DNA of 64,000 nucleotides from Streptomyces sp. KL109B (GCF_030766935.1 NZ_JASERL010000007.1:62001-126000); one strand, 5' to 3'; shown: positions 8,432 to 17,366, numbered from the stretch's first letter. A program made the numbers and translations. The notes: generated from the letters alone by a model not told the origin.

Positions 8432-8590
8432 GAGGTCCCCCGTCCCCCTGCGTTCTCCTGGCACAACTGCCGTCTCCGTGACAGTTGTTCGAAGGGTAGT
8501 CGACCGGAGGTGGCGATTCCCCACGGCATGTTGGGCGTGTTCGTGAGGGGTGTGTGCGTACGGGGGTAAGTGCGGGGTGCGTGAGCGGTT

Positions 8591-9823
8591 TCAGTACCAG
8601 TCCGGGCTCGGGCGGACGAAGCGCAGGTTCTGCTCGCCCTGGTCCTTCTCGGTCGCGGGGAGGCGGCCTTCGAGGCTGACGTTCCGGTACTCGTTGTTGT
8701 GCTGGGTGTACTTGATCTCGCCGTCCGGCATCACGGCGGTGACGATCGCCGCGTGGTGCGTATTGCCCTTCTCCGCGGTGTCGGCCGCGCCCGCCTGCTC
8801 GTAATAGATGATGTCGCCGGGTTTCGCCTCGGCGCGCGGGACTTCGCCGGCGCCGTGCTTGAGCATGAAGTTCTGCTGGTTCTCGGCGGCGGCCCAGCTG
8901 TCGGAGTAGGAGACGCGCTTGTCGATCGCGTCGATCCCGGTGCGCGGGCCCGCCATCCAGGTGTCGTCGTCCGCCGGCCCCCAAAGGCTGGTCTTCTCCT
9001 TCATGCCCGCGTGCAGCAGGGCGTTGGAGACGAAGTTGGCGCAGTTGTTGCCGAAGTCGGTGGGGTCCGGCGTGTTCCAGTTCGCGAGGGCGTACTCGAC
9101 CATCTTCACGCGGTCGAACTTGCCGTCGGTGCCGCGCAGTTCGTCGCGTACATCGGCGGGGATGCCGTCGAGGTTCGCGACGGCGACCGGCTGGGCCAGC
9201 ATCATGTCCGTGCGCTGCCGCTCGGTCAGGCCGTTCCACCAGCGGCGGACCGTGGCCTTGTCCTCGCCGACCGGGATGTCGGCGGCGAGCATCCGCATCT
9301 GGGTGTGCGAGGCGTGCTCCTGGAGGTCGCCGAGGGCCTTGTCAGGGTCGGTGACATCGGTCTGGGCGGCGAACTTCGCGAATTCGGATGCCGCCAACTT
9401 GTCGGCGGTGGTGACCTGTTGGACGGCTTGGCTGATGAGGTCCTGAACTTCCTGGGCCTCCGCTCCGTCCGGCGCCGTGATCGTGCCGTCGGCGGCGATC
9501 TCCAGGCCGCGGCGCGCCGCGAGGTCCTGCGCGGCGTGCAGGGTGCTCTGCGCGGTCTCGATGGTGGTCGTCATGCCGTCGGCGACCATGTTTACCGCGA
9601 GCAGGATGTCGTACGCCGACTCCAACTGGTCGGCCAGCTTGGCGAATTCGGCTGCCGCCGCCGCGCCGACCTCGTCCGTCCAGTTGTCGGCGAGCGGCTT
9701 GGCGCCGTACTCGCGCAGGTCCTTCGCCGCGTCCAGGGCGTGCTTGGCGAGGGCGTGCCATTCGTCGGCGGCGGTGGCCCAGGTGTTGGGGTGGGCGCCG
9801 GCCACATCCTCGTACGAGACCAT
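8591..9823 (-). CDS. T7SS effector with Amidase_6 cysteine amidase domain
   Basis: 410 residues. The N-terminal helical domain has a WXG-like turn (W48-T-D-E) and resembles T7SS substrates. A middle linker at about 195-228 contains WWNGLTERQ and DGIPADVRDE, also present in the hydrolase at 14705-16358. The C-terminal domain fits the Amidase_6 (PF12671) family: FGNNCANFVSNAL places the nucleophile at C261, and THHAAIV supplies the histidine at 356/357. Such domains cleave amide bonds, probably in peptidoglycan or a related wall polymer. The start lies two bases after the upstream Esx-like gene, which is probably its partner. Confidence 0.8.
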   Translation of the reverse strand: MVSYEDVAGAHPNTWATAADEWHALAKHALDAAKDLREYGAKPLADNWTDEVGAAAAAEFAKLADQLESAYDILLAVNMVADGMTTTIETAQSTLHAAQDLAARRGLEIAADGTITAPDGAEAQEVQDLISQAVQQVTTADKLAASEFAKFAAQTDVTDPDKALGDLQEHASHTQMRMLAADIPVGEDKATVRRWWNGLTERQRTDMMLAQPVAVANLDGIPADVRDELRGTDGKFDRVKMVEYALANWNTPDPTDFGNNCANFVSNALLHAGMKEKTSLWGPADDDTWMAGPRTGIDAIDKRVSYSDSWAAAENQQNFMLKHGAGEVPRAEAKPGDIIYYEQAGAADTAEKGNTHHAAIVTAVMPDGEIKYTQHNNEYRNVSLEGRLPATEKDQGEQNLRFVRPSPDWY

Positions 9824-9825
9824 GG

Positions 9826-10173
9826 TCAGGCCCTCCCGTGGTCGCCGCCGAGGGCGTTCAGGCCGGCGTGCAGGCGGGACTCGGCCTCCGCGTCCGCGCG
9901 GTCGTAACTGTCGGCCGAATCCCGCAACTTCTCGCTCAACTCGCCCATCCGCTTGGCGAGCGACACCATGTGTTCCTCCCAGGCGCGGGCGCAGGCCTGA
10001 AGTTCGGCGGGGCTGTGCCAGCCGGGGCCGGGGTGCGATGCGCGCACCTCGTCGCTGGTGTCGAGCGAGTGGCTCAGGCGTTTCGCCGTCTGGCGGGCCA
10101 GGGACTCGGTGTCGTCGGCCGTGGCGCGTACGCGGGCGGCGTTGATGTCGATGGTGTGTGCCATGTCTGCCAT
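9826..10173 (-). CDS. Small Esx-like T7SS protein, partner of the amidase
   Basis: 115 residues if started at the ATG at 10173; a second ATG three codons later is an alternative. A GGGGGAG site lies about 13 bases before the first. Two long helices flank a turn with HPGPGWHSPAE (about 48-58), where W replaces a normal WXG. The C-terminal SYDRADAE contains a YxxxD export-type signal. The stop is two bases from the start of the amidase effector, so the two are almost certainly co-translated. Its inferred role is heterodimer partner and secretion guide for the amidase. Confidence 0.75.
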   Translation of the reverse strand: MADMAHTIDINAARVRATADDTESLARQTAKRLSHSLDTSDEVRASHPGPGWHSPAELQACARAWEEHMVSLAKRMGELSEKLRDSADSYDRADAEAESRLHAGLNALGGDHGRA

Positions 10174-10440
10174 GGGTGTTGGACAGCTCCCCCGATGTGT
10201 CCCGAAGTCGATACGGCGACCGTGGCGATCGCGGCGATCATCGTACGGCCCCCGGGGAGGGGGAAGGGGGCTCCTGGGGATCGGCGGGAACGGTCGCGCC
10301 GCCCTGACCAGTACGTACGACGGTGGCGTCGGGTGCGGGAGCGTCGCGGGCGTGCGCGTGAGGTGTCGACTTGGGCAGGGAGTGTAGGGAACCTGTCGCC
10401 TCGGCCACCAGGGCGATCCGTGGCGTTTAGGCTCCGCGAC
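10174..10440. promoter_or_regulatory. Divergent promoter region
   Basis: 267 bp between the minus-strand Esx-like gene at 10173 and the plus-strand membrane protein at 10441. It must hold promoters in both directions. I see no strong inverted repeat or recognisable operator. Confidence 0.4.
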
Positions 10441-10815
10441 ATGACTCATGGCTCAGGCTCGGGATTCGAAGGAGAGTTGAAGACGCGGGAGGCGCCGCAG
10501 CAGGCGCTGACGGCGCGGTTCCGGGGCCAAGGGCGGGAGAGAGTCGTATTGGACCGGCGGCGTGCGGCCCGGCAGGCGCGGCGGGTGTGCGCGGGGATCT
10601 GCGGGTTGATCGCCCTCGTCGCGGTCGTCGTCACGGGCATCCGGCTCGGCCAGGGAAGCGGGGCCGGGGCGTGGACGGTGCTGTATCTCGCGGGTGGCGT
10701 CGTCAGCGGGTGCGGGGTGGTGTTGGCGCGGTTCGGGCGGACGCGGTGGGCGTTGGCGGCGATGTGTGTGGGGGCGGGGGTTGCGACGTTGGGGGATGGG
10801 CCGATGTTCGGGTGA
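10441..10815 (+). CDS. Small membrane protein ending -PMFG
   Basis: 124 residues from an ATG at 10441. A basic soluble N-terminus of about 45 residues precedes three hydrophobic segments (about 48-65, 75-92, 100-118). It is one of the few plus-strand genes in this part of the array. Its C-terminus GPMFG again ends in Phe-Gly, although protein topology and strand differ from the other members. Function unknown; it may be a membrane accessory of the T7SS locus. Confidence 0.65.
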   Translation: MTHGSGSGFEGELKTREAPQQALTARFRGQGRERVVLDRRRAARQARRVCAGICGLIALVAVVVTGIRLGQGSGAGAWTVLYLAGGVVSGCGVVLARFGRTRWALAAMCVGAGVATLGDGPMFG

Positions 10816-10903
10816 GGTGGGGTGAGATGACGTGGAGTGGAGTGGAGCGGAGTGGCTGCGGGTGGGGAGGGCGACGGTCTGCCGCCCTCCCCACCCGCAC
10901 CCC

Positions 10904-11551
10904 TCAGGCTCCTACCTGCCCCACCTGCGCGGCGAACGGCTCGGCGTGCGTCGGCACCGTCGCGACCAGCGCGATCCACGACCCGTCGGCGAACGCCAAC
11001 TCGAAGCGCCCCCGCTGGACGACACCCTTCGGGTTCGCCCGGATTCCGGCGACGGCTGACCGCGACGCCTCCCATTGGGGTTCGTACGCCCGCTTGAGCT
11101 GCCACACCTTCGCGCGATCCGCCATCACGAGCACGCGGCGGTCGGTGACCGCGACGGCCAGCTGAGTAGCGGGGATGTACGCGGAGGAATAGTGCGCGAC
11201 CAGGAACTTTCCAGCCTGGCTCTCCCAGCCGCCGTGCAATCCCTTGCCGTGCGCGGCCCGCGCCAGCCCGTCGTCGACGGCCTGCCCAGCGCTGTCCGAC
11301 ACCCGCTCGACGCCGTCCGTGAACCGCTCAACGCGGGAGTCGGGATTCGGAGTACGCGGCTGCAGAAAGCGCTGCACCGAGCCGGGAAGCCGGGACTTGA
11401 TACGGCGCTCAAGATCGGACCCCCGTGGCTCCGGGCGCAACCACAACGGCCGCTCCGGCACCCCCGGCGCCACATCGCACTCGCAGACCGCAATCAGTTG
11501 CTCGCCGGGCTGCAGGTGCGGTTCGACCTGGCTGCGGCATTCCTTGTTCAT
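10904..11551 (-). CDS. T7SS-associated DGSW/PH-like family protein
   Basis: 215 residues from an ATG at 11551. It is closely related along its length to the protein at 12977-13618: both begin NKECR-x-QVEPHLQ and share GEQLIAVCEC, HGGW-SQAGKFL, a V-TDRRVLV strand, ANPKG, VQRGRFEL and FADGSWIAL. A beta-rich PH-like C-terminal part seems likely. It follows the large WXG gene (11581-12519) by 29 bp, exactly as its relative at 3372 follows the WXG gene at 4046. Soluble; role unknown. Confidence 0.8.
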   Translation of the reverse strand: MNKECRSQVEPHLQPGEQLIAVCECDVAPGVPERPLWLRPEPRGSDLERRIKSRLPGSVQRFLQPRTPNPDSRVERFTDGVERVSDSAGQAVDDGLARAAHGKGLHGGWESQAGKFLVAHYSSAYIPATQLAVAVTDRRVLVMADRAKVWQLKRAYEPQWEASRSAVAGIRANPKGVVQRGRFELAFADGSWIALVATVPTHAEPFAAQVGQVGA

Positions 11552-11580
11552 CGGGTATGTACCTCAGTCGGAGCGGCTGG

Positions 11581-12519
11581 TCAGCCGAACGGATTGTCCC
11601 GGAAGCGCGGCTCCACGGTCTGGTGATCCGCGTCGGACGGATTGGCGATGCCCGTGTCCTCGCGGGCGGCCGTGCTGGGGTTGCGGTTGCCGGCCAGCCG
11701 GTCGTCGGCCTCGTCGGCGGCGATGCCGGCGGCGCCCGTCGCGCCGTCCTGAGCGGTCTGCCCCACCGGGTCGCCGGTGAGGCCGACGGCCCCGAGCACG
11801 GCCTTACCGGTGGTCTTGACGACCTTCTTGGCGGCGAACGCCTCCAGTTGGCCGGGCTCCTTGATGCTCTTCCAGGTCCACGGCTTCGCCGGTTTGAACC
11901 GGCTCGTCTTGGCGAGTGCCTTGAGCGCCTTCATCGCATCCGCGATCTTCTGAAGCACTCTGGCCAACCGGGCCACCAGGGTCGCGATCCGGGTGGCGGC
12001 GAGCGAGCCCTCCGCAGCGGCCGCGGCGGCCCCGGCGGCGGCCGAGACTCCCGCCGTGAGGGCGGCGAAGGCGGCCGAGGCCGCCAGCGTGACGATCGCC
12101 CACTCGATCAGCTCGCGGATGACGTCCTCGACCATGTCCTGGATGACGCGACACTCGTCGGCCGCCTCCTTGAGGAGCTCGGCCGTGCCCTCCATGTCGG
12201 CGGCCTCGGCCTCGAACTCCGCTTCCAGGTCGATGAGTTCATTCATGAACGCGTCGGCGGCCTCGCCGGTCCACTCATGGGACAGGTCGCTGCGATCACG
12301 CCGCTGATCGGCGATGAGATCGCGCATCTCCTCGGCCTGCTTCTTCCAGAGGTCGGACGCTGCCTGCAGCCCCTCGGGATCGCCGGTGACGAATTCGAGC
12401 TGCTCGGCGAGCGGTTCGACGAACGGGCGCATCAGCTCGTCGAGAACCCCGCTCATGGGGCTCATCCAGTCGTTGACCTTGCTGTACGCATCGACCGCCG
12501 CGCCTGCGGGCCCGCTCAT
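11581..12519 (-). CDS. Large WXG protein with hydrophobic core, ends -NPFG
   Basis: 312 residues. The WXG turn is W83-T-G85, then a Glu/Ala-rich helix and a hydrophobic Ala-rich core at about 130-175. A basic region containing KPWTWKSIKEP follows (around 215-230). It is a paralogue of the protein at 4046-5020. The ATG overlaps the stop of the upstream EspC-like gene (ATGA). It ends FRDNPFG. It is probably exported by T7SS together with its small partner. No enzymatic signature is seen. Confidence 0.8.
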   Translation of the reverse strand: MSGPAGAAVDAYSKVNDWMSPMSGVLDELMRPFVEPLAEQLEFVTGDPEGLQAASDLWKKQAEEMRDLIADQRRDRSDLSHEWTGEAADAFMNELIDLEAEFEAEAADMEGTAELLKEAADECRVIQDMVEDVIRELIEWAIVTLAASAAFAALTAGVSAAAGAAAAAAEGSLAATRIATLVARLARVLQKIADAMKALKALAKTSRFKPAKPWTWKSIKEPGQLEAFAAKKVVKTTGKAVLGAVGLTGDPVGQTAQDGATGAAGIAADEADDRLAGNRNPSTAAREDTGIANPSDADHQTVEPRFRDNPFG

Positions 12520-12848
12520 ATCGTCCCCCGGCTCTGCGCCGCGATCGTGCGGATCTGGTCGCCCGTGTGCTCTTCGGTCTCCTGGTACGAGCGGGCGGTC
12601 TTCTCGATGAACTCGCCGATCTGCTCCTGCTGTTCAGCGGCGTGGTCCAGATTCTCCAGGGTGGCGTCCACACGCTCCTGGTAGTCCTGGGAAGTCTGCT
12701 CGGCCTCCGGAAGCTTCCCGAAGGCATCGGGACTCGGCGAGTGATCGCCCAGCGCCGTACGTATCTTCCTGAGCTTTTCGGCCCGGTCCTGCGCGGTCTT
12801 CGAGAACCTGGTCAGCGCGTCTTGCGTGACGGCGTACTCGTTGGCCAT
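12516..12848 (-). CDS. EspC-like small T7SS substrate
   Basis: 110 residues starting at an ATG at 12848. The turn between the two helices is FGKLPEA (about 43-49), aligning with FGQLPES of the 5020-5346 protein. ARSYQETEE near the C-terminus fits the YxxxE export signal. It leads the second copy of the three-gene cassette (EspC-like, large WXG, DGSW-family). It is probably a secreted heterodimer partner. Confidence 0.8.
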   Translation of the reverse strand: MANEYAVTQDALTRFSKTAQDRAEKLRKIRTALGDHSPSPDAFGKLPEAEQTSQDYQERVDATLENLDHAAEQQEQIGEFIEKTARSYQETEEHTGDQIRTIAAQSRGTI

Positions 12849-12976
12849 ACCTCGCCCCCGTTGAGATTTTGCGTCGCAATGGCCACAAAAGCCTAGTGGG
12901 TCATCCGGTGTGCCGATAGGGCGGGCTCGCACCAAGCGGAACCGGATTCGCCGCACCCGGATTCGCCGGGTTGCGG

Positions 12977-13618
12977 TCAGCCCCCGAAGCCCGTACGCGC
13001 CGCGAACGGCTCCGCATGCGTCAGCACCGACGCGGTCAGCGCGATCCACGACCCGTCGGCGAACACCAATTCAAAACGCCCCCGCTGGACGATGCCCTTC
13101 GGGTTCGCGCGAATTCCGGCGACGGCGGCCCGCGGCATCTCCCATTGGGGCTCGTAGACCCGATTGAGCTGCCACAGCTTCGCGCGATCCCCGAGGACCA
13201 GCACACGACGGTCGGTGAACGCCAGTGCCAGCTGGACCACGATCTTGGGTGTCGTGTAGTACGCCGCCAAGAACTTCCCGGCCTGGCTGTCCCAGCCACC
13301 GTGCAGTGCCTTGCCGTGCATGGCACGGTAGAGGCCGTTGTCGATCGCCCTCTCGACGCGCTCCATGCGGTCGTCGACAGCGTCCACGACGCGCCCGGTC
13401 CGGGAGGGCGGCTTCGGCGGACTCGGCTCCAGGAATCGCTGCACCGGCCCCGGGAGCCTGGCCTTGATGCGCCGCTCGAGATCGGACTCCTGCCGGGGCC
13501 GGACCAACCACAGCGGGTGGCCCGGCATCCCTGGCGCCAACCCGCACTCGCAGACGGCGATCAGCTGCTCGCCGGCCTGGAGGTGCGGTTCGACCTGGGC
13601 GCGGCATTCCTTGTTCAC
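12977..13618 (-). CDS. T7SS-associated DGSW/PH-like family protein
   Basis: 213 residues from a GTG at 13618; the upstream in-frame reading overlaps another gene and is not coding-like. It is very similar to the protein at 10904-11551, including VEPHLQAGEQL, HGGWDSQAGKFL, FTDRRVLV, ANPKG and FADGSWIAL. It ends TGFGG, a near-miss of the -FG terminus. It is separated from the EspC-like gene at 12848 by 128 bp and so is likely a recent duplicate of the 10904 gene. Role unknown. Confidence 0.8.
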   Translation of the reverse strand: MNKECRAQVEPHLQAGEQLIAVCECGLAPGMPGHPLWLVRPRQESDLERRIKARLPGPVQRFLEPSPPKPPSRTGRVVDAVDDRMERVERAIDNGLYRAMHGKALHGGWDSQAGKFLAAYYTTPKIVVQLALAFTDRRVLVLGDRAKLWQLNRVYEPQWEMPRAAVAGIRANPKGIVQRGRFELVFADGSWIALTASVLTHAEPFAARTGFGG

Positions 13619-13695
13619 TGCGTACGTCCCCCGATCCCACACTGGTCGGCATACCCTACGCGGTGGCGTGCAGCCACTGACGTCACCGAGGTCAC

Positions 13696-14139
13696 TCAGC
13701 CGAAAGGGTTCTCCCCCGCGGTGGGCCAGGTGCCGATCGGTGCGCTGCCGTAACGCGGAGCGGAGTCGCCGCCCGGCCTGCGCAGCACGGCGGGCAGCTC
13801 GCCGGCCACCGCGTGTGCGGTGGCCGAGCCCGTTCCCGTACCGGGGTTCTCGAAGTCCTTGCTGGTGCGTTGGTCGTTCCACTCGTGTCCCTGGGCGGAC
13901 GAGCGGAGGTTCGCGGCTCCGGCCTTCATGCGTGCGTGGAGGCCGTCCAGGGCCGGCTTCCAGCTGCTGGATACGTCGCTCAGGGCGGCCCCGAACGACC
14001 ACCCGGCGAGCGAACTCCCCGCCGTGGCCGCCTCCTTGACCGCCTTGCCGGCCGGGCCCGCCAGATCCTCGGCCAGCGCGTCTGCGACCGCGGCGGAGGC
14101 GCGGAGCTCGGCGGGGTCTACGTGCGTTTCCTTGGACAT
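13696..14139 (-). CDS. Esx-like protein ending -NPFG
   Basis: 147 residues. The N-terminal 100 residues are helical, with a central SSSWKPALDGL turn (around residue 60) that is reminiscent of, but not, a WXG motif, and HVDPAEL at the start as in many T7SS small substrates. A Gly/Thr/Pro-rich disordered tail ends AGENPFG. It sits between the lipoprotein gene and the DGSW-family gene, all on the same strand. Likely a T7SS substrate of unknown partner. Confidence 0.7.
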   Translation of the reverse strand: MSKETHVDPAELRASAAVADALAEDLAGPAGKAVKEAATAGSSLAGWSFGAALSDVSSSWKPALDGLHARMKAGAANLRSSAQGHEWNDQRTSKDFENPGTGTGSATAHAVAGELPAVLRRPGGDSAPRYGSAPIGTWPTAGENPFG

Positions 14140-14172
14140 GCTCGGCTTCCCGTATCCCTTGTGTTCCTCGTG

Positions 14173-14739
14173 TCAGAACTGCTGTTGTTTGGCGCCGGGC
14201 GGGAGCAGGCAAGGGGTGCGTACGGAGAAGGAGAACCGCTGCGGCTTCGTCTTTCCTGACCCAACCGTCTCGGCCATGACGCGGTAGTGGTTCTTCTCGT
14301 TCTCGGCCCACATGAGAGCCGATTCGTATGCGTTCTTGAATTCGCGGTAGTCCGTGACCTTGTAGCCGTGCTTCCGGAGTGAGTCCCTCAGGACTCGCAC
14401 CATGTCTGTGTGCTGTGTCGTGGGAGCCGACGAGTAGATGTAGTAGAAGAGGCTGTACCGGCCGTCGTCCGCGATCTCGCCATTTGCTCCGATACATTCC
14501 TCGAAGTTTGTCCTTGCGGTGCTAGGAACGATTTCCGCACCCGAGACTCCGGCCATGTAGACGGTGAAGTCCTTGGCCCACTTCAGGGCCGCGTCCCGCT
14601 CCACGCGCGGCAGCGGGGCGTTCCGGTCGTCGTTCTGGGACATGCACGCTCCAGTCATGAGCAACACGGCACACAGGGCTGAAGCCCTGAGCCAATGGCG
14701 GGTACTAACCGATGAATGTGCCTGGGGCCGGATCCTCAT
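14173..14739 (-). CDS. Putative lipoprotein
   Basis: 188 residues from an ATG at 14739, preceded by AGGAAG at good spacing. Earlier in-frame starts would overlap the hydrolase gene more deeply. The N-terminus has a basic stretch and a hydrophobic core, then LLMTGAC, an imperfect lipobox, so it is probably a secreted lipoprotein. The mature part contains one other conserved-looking cysteine pair (EECIG and RTPCLLP). Its start overlaps the end of the alpha/beta hydrolase gene by 35 bp. It may be an immunity lipoprotein for that exported hydrolase; this is inference. Confidence 0.7.
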   Translation of the reverse strand: MRIRPQAHSSVSTRHWLRASALCAVLLMTGACMSQNDDRNAPLPRVERDAALKWAKDFTVYMAGVSGAEIVPSTARTNFEECIGANGEIADDGRYSLFYYIYSSAPTTQHTDMVRVLRDSLRKHGYKVTDYREFKNAYESALMWAENEKNHYRVMAETVGSGKTKPQRFSFSVRTPCLLPPGAKQQQF

Positions 14740-16358
14740 TGACTTCCTTCGGTACTTCGCGCGGAGGACTTGCGGCAATGATCGATCCCTGATTGTCGAG
14801 AGACTGACTGCCGTCGTCCCAATAGCCACTGTGGCCGCTGGTATCGACTTCGAAGTTGTTACCGCCGAACGGCGCGTTCAAGGGGTCGTCTCCAAGCGTG
14901 AGCCCGGCGAAGTTGTTGATGATCGGGTCGTCCTTGGCTCCGCCGGCCCAGACATGTTCCGGGTCCATCTGGAGGTCGGATGCCTCGTGCACGGTCATGC
15001 CGGGGCTGCCGACCACCACAACGTCGTCCGCCCCCAGGCCATGGCCTCCGGCCGCGGCGGCACCGACCACAGTGGAGCCATAGCTGTGTCCCATGACGGT
15101 GGTGTGGCTGGGTGCCCCGTCGTGGGAGGCGTGCGTGCCTGCGACGAACCGCCGCAGGTCGGGCGCGGCTTCCTCAGCCCGCCCTGTTCCCCCGACGCTG
15201 CCGAAGTCGCTCGAAGACGCCTCGGGCGCGTCGTAACCGATCCAGCTGACCATGGCCACGCTCTCGCCGTCGGACCGGTTCAAGGCCGCCTCCTGCAACT
15301 TGCCGATCCGCGCAAGCTGCCCCGGCACCCCCTCCACACTCGTATTCGTCCCCGGCACCAAAATCCCCGTGTGCGCGGCCGTGTCCGGGTTGCCCATCGC
15401 GATGACGACCCGCCCGTCGTCCTTGGAGTCGTAGTCGATGAGGTACAGCTCTTTGCCCTTGGGCGCGCTGTCCGCGGCGTCGAGCCGGGAATTCAGCAAC
15501 TCGGCGTTCTTCAGGCGCTGGTTGACGGTCTCGACGCTTTCCCCGGGGAATTCCTCGGCGTAATTGCCTTCGCGGAGGGCGTTGAGTTCCTGGGCGAGGG
15601 CGGTGCGATTCGCGTCGTCGCGTACGTCGGTGGGCAGGCCGTCCGCCGCGCCGATCCGCTTCGGGTAGAGGGCGGTGTACTCCTGCTGCTCGTCCGCACT
15701 GAGCCCCTTTCCACCACTCGGCGGCGGCCTTGGGGCTCTCGGGGATCTGCGGGTCCTGGACGCCGATGTCCTTCATGGCACGCTTGACGTCGTCGGCCGA
15801 CTCGGCCGCGGCGTCGTTGCTCAGCGGGTCGGTGAGGATGTCGCCGTTCAGCCGGCCGAGCGCCTTCGCGCCGTCGTCGCTGGCCTTGCGCGCGTCGGCC
15901 AGGGCCTCGTCGATGCGGGCGCGGTACTCGCCGAGCAGACCGGCGCGGTCGGCGACGAGCTGTTGCGCGTCGGGATCGTTGTGCGGCAGGTCCGCGGTCG
16001 TCGGGTCGCTCACCCAGCCGTCGTCGTCGACCTCGAACCGGTCCGCCTCCGCCCGCCGCACGGCATTGCGCAGCGCGGCCTGAGCCCCCAACATCCAGAT
16101 CCGCGTGGTGTCCACGACGCTCGCGACGGCCGCCGCCTCGGTCTCGACCACGCCCAGCCGTAATTCGACGTCCTCAAGGAAGAAGAGCGCGCTGTCGGCG
16201 TCGTCGCCCTTCCAGGAGTGGCGCAGTGACCCGGTGACCTTCGTACGGTGACGGGACATCAACGAGTCGATGGTGCGGGACAGTTGGCGCCACGCGGCGG
16301 TGGACGCCTCCATGTCCGAGAAATCCTGCCTCAGTAATCGCGAGAAGTCAGAGGCCAT
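14705..16358 (-). pseudogene. T7SS alpha/beta hydrolase (DUF1023-type) effector with an apparent frameshift
   Basis: Two overlapping frames together make one protein of about 550 residues. The 5' frame (from the ATG at 16358) has a WXG-type helical domain with W49-K-G51 and runs to AAAEWWKG. The 3' frame then continues as LSADEQQEYTALYP and on to an alpha/beta hydrolase domain with GHSYGS (nucleophile serine), ending PGTFIG. The switch falls at a run of four C on the plus strand, 15704-15707: removing one base restores the frame. It may be a sequencing error, a real mutation or recoding. The WW-x-GL and DGLPTDVRD linker matches the amidase effector at 8591. Confidence 0.75.
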
Positions 16359-16390
16359 GACGGACCTCGACCGACCCCGATACCAGTAGT

Positions 16391-16420
16391 GATACCGATA
16401 CCGATACCGACACCGGTATC
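16391..16420. repeat. GATACC hexamer repeat with inverted end
   Basis: Three tandem GATACC units followed by GACACCGGTATC, which inverts the unit. It lies 33 bp upstream of the hydrolase gene start at 16358, so it could be part of its promoter or a slippage-prone tract. Confidence 0.5.
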
Positions 16421-16589
16421 CCCGCGTTTCCCCAATTGGGCATTGCGCGAAGCCCCCCGCTCCGGATGACCATCCTCAGCACTGCGAGCGCCGAGTGTAA
16501 GTCAGGGAAAGCGGGTTCATATGCGGAGGACGGGCCTCACCCCACCCCGGTGGCCGAAAATCGCGGCCTCGCCCACCCCCGACATACGA

Positions 16590-16628
16590 CCGGGGCCGGC
16601 AGGCGCTGTTCGCGCCTGCCGGCCCCGG
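16590..16628 (-). terminator. Terminator of the esx pair
   Basis: A perfect 16-bp stem (16590-16605 with 16613-16628) and a 7-base loop begin about 24 bp after the end of the WXG gene at 16652. No T-run follows, as is usual in Streptomyces. Confidence 0.85.
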
Positions 16629-16651
16629 CTACGTACCGCTGCGTCGTCGCG

Positions 16652-16942
16652 TTACGACCAGACGCTGGTGTTGCGGCTCTCGGTCGCCTGGTAGTTCTGG
16701 GCGGCCGTGTCGAGCGCGCGGGCGATCGACTCGAGCGTCTGGTGGAGGGAAGCCGCGCGGCGGTCCCACTCCTGCTGCTTCTGCTGGTAGCCCTCCTGGG
16801 CCGAACCTTCCCAGCTCGCGGCGATCCGCTTCACGCCGGCCTCGAGGTCGTCGAGCTGCTGGCGGACGTTGCTGGCCGTGGACTTGACGTCCTGCGAAGC
16901 CTGGGAAATGGTCTGGAAATTGACCAGAACCTGACCGGACAT
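16652..16942 (-). CDS. WXG100 protein of the esx pair
   Basis: 96 residues with the classic ASWEGSAQEGY turn (WXG at about residues 44-46) between two helices. YQATESR near the C-terminus fits YxxxE. It lies 97 bp after the other WXG100 gene (17040-17366), and a strong terminator follows, so the two form a compact transcription unit. This is the esxAB arrangement known in Streptomyces, in which the heterodimer is secreted by T7SS and needed for normal sporulation in S. coelicolor. I do not assign A or B. It ends VWS, not -FG. Confidence 0.9.
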   Translation of the reverse strand: MSGQVLVNFQTISQASQDVKSTASNVRQQLDDLEAGVKRIAASWEGSAQEGYQQKQQEWDRRAASLHQTLESIARALDTAAQNYQATESRNTSVWS

Positions 16943-17039
16943 GATGTCTCCCCCGGGGGATGTTGGACGGAAAGGTGATGAAGGATTACGACGGCGGCGC
17001 GCTACCCACTGGGATCATGGGATCAGCGGCCGGGGCGGC

Positions 17040-17366
17040 TCATCCGAAGGGAGAGGCCTCGGCGCCCGACGAGACGTGCTGGATCGAGGCGGCCTGCTCG
17101 TCCTCGGACGTCTGGTAGTTCTGGGCCGTCGAGTCGATGGCTTCCTTGATCTCGTTCAGCACGCGGTTGAGGGCGGTGGCGTCCTCGTTCACCTGGTTCT
17201 GCAGGTTGTTGTACGCAGTGGCCGCCTGGCCCTTCCAGCCGGAGGTGATCGAGTCGACCACCGTCTGCAGTCGCTGGATCTCACCCTGGATGGACTCGTT
17301 CACCTGCGAGATGCGGCCGCTGAACGCGACCATCTCCTCGTGCGTGACATTAAATTGACCGGCCAT
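17040..17366 (-). CDS. WXG100 protein of the esx pair, ends -SPFG
   Basis: 108 residues from the ATG at 17366 (MAGQFNVT); a GTG two codons earlier is possible. SGWKGQAATAY holds the WXG turn near residue 42. YQTSEDE fits the YxxxD/E signal. A tail of about 15 residues beyond the usual WXG100 length ends GAEASPFG. With the gene at 16652 it makes the esx pair. Upstream, 246 bp to the next gene hold the promoter. Confidence 0.9.
   Translation of the reverse strand: MAGQFNVTHEEMVAFSGRISQVNESIQGEIQRLQTVVDSITSGWKGQAATAYNNLQNQVNEDATALNRVLNEIKEAIDSTAQNYQTSEDEQAASIQHVSSGAEASPFG

Noticed and set aside
15704..15707. Programmed ribosomal frameshift
   Set aside because: No slippery heptamer or downstream structure is evident; a simple indel is a sufficient explanation.
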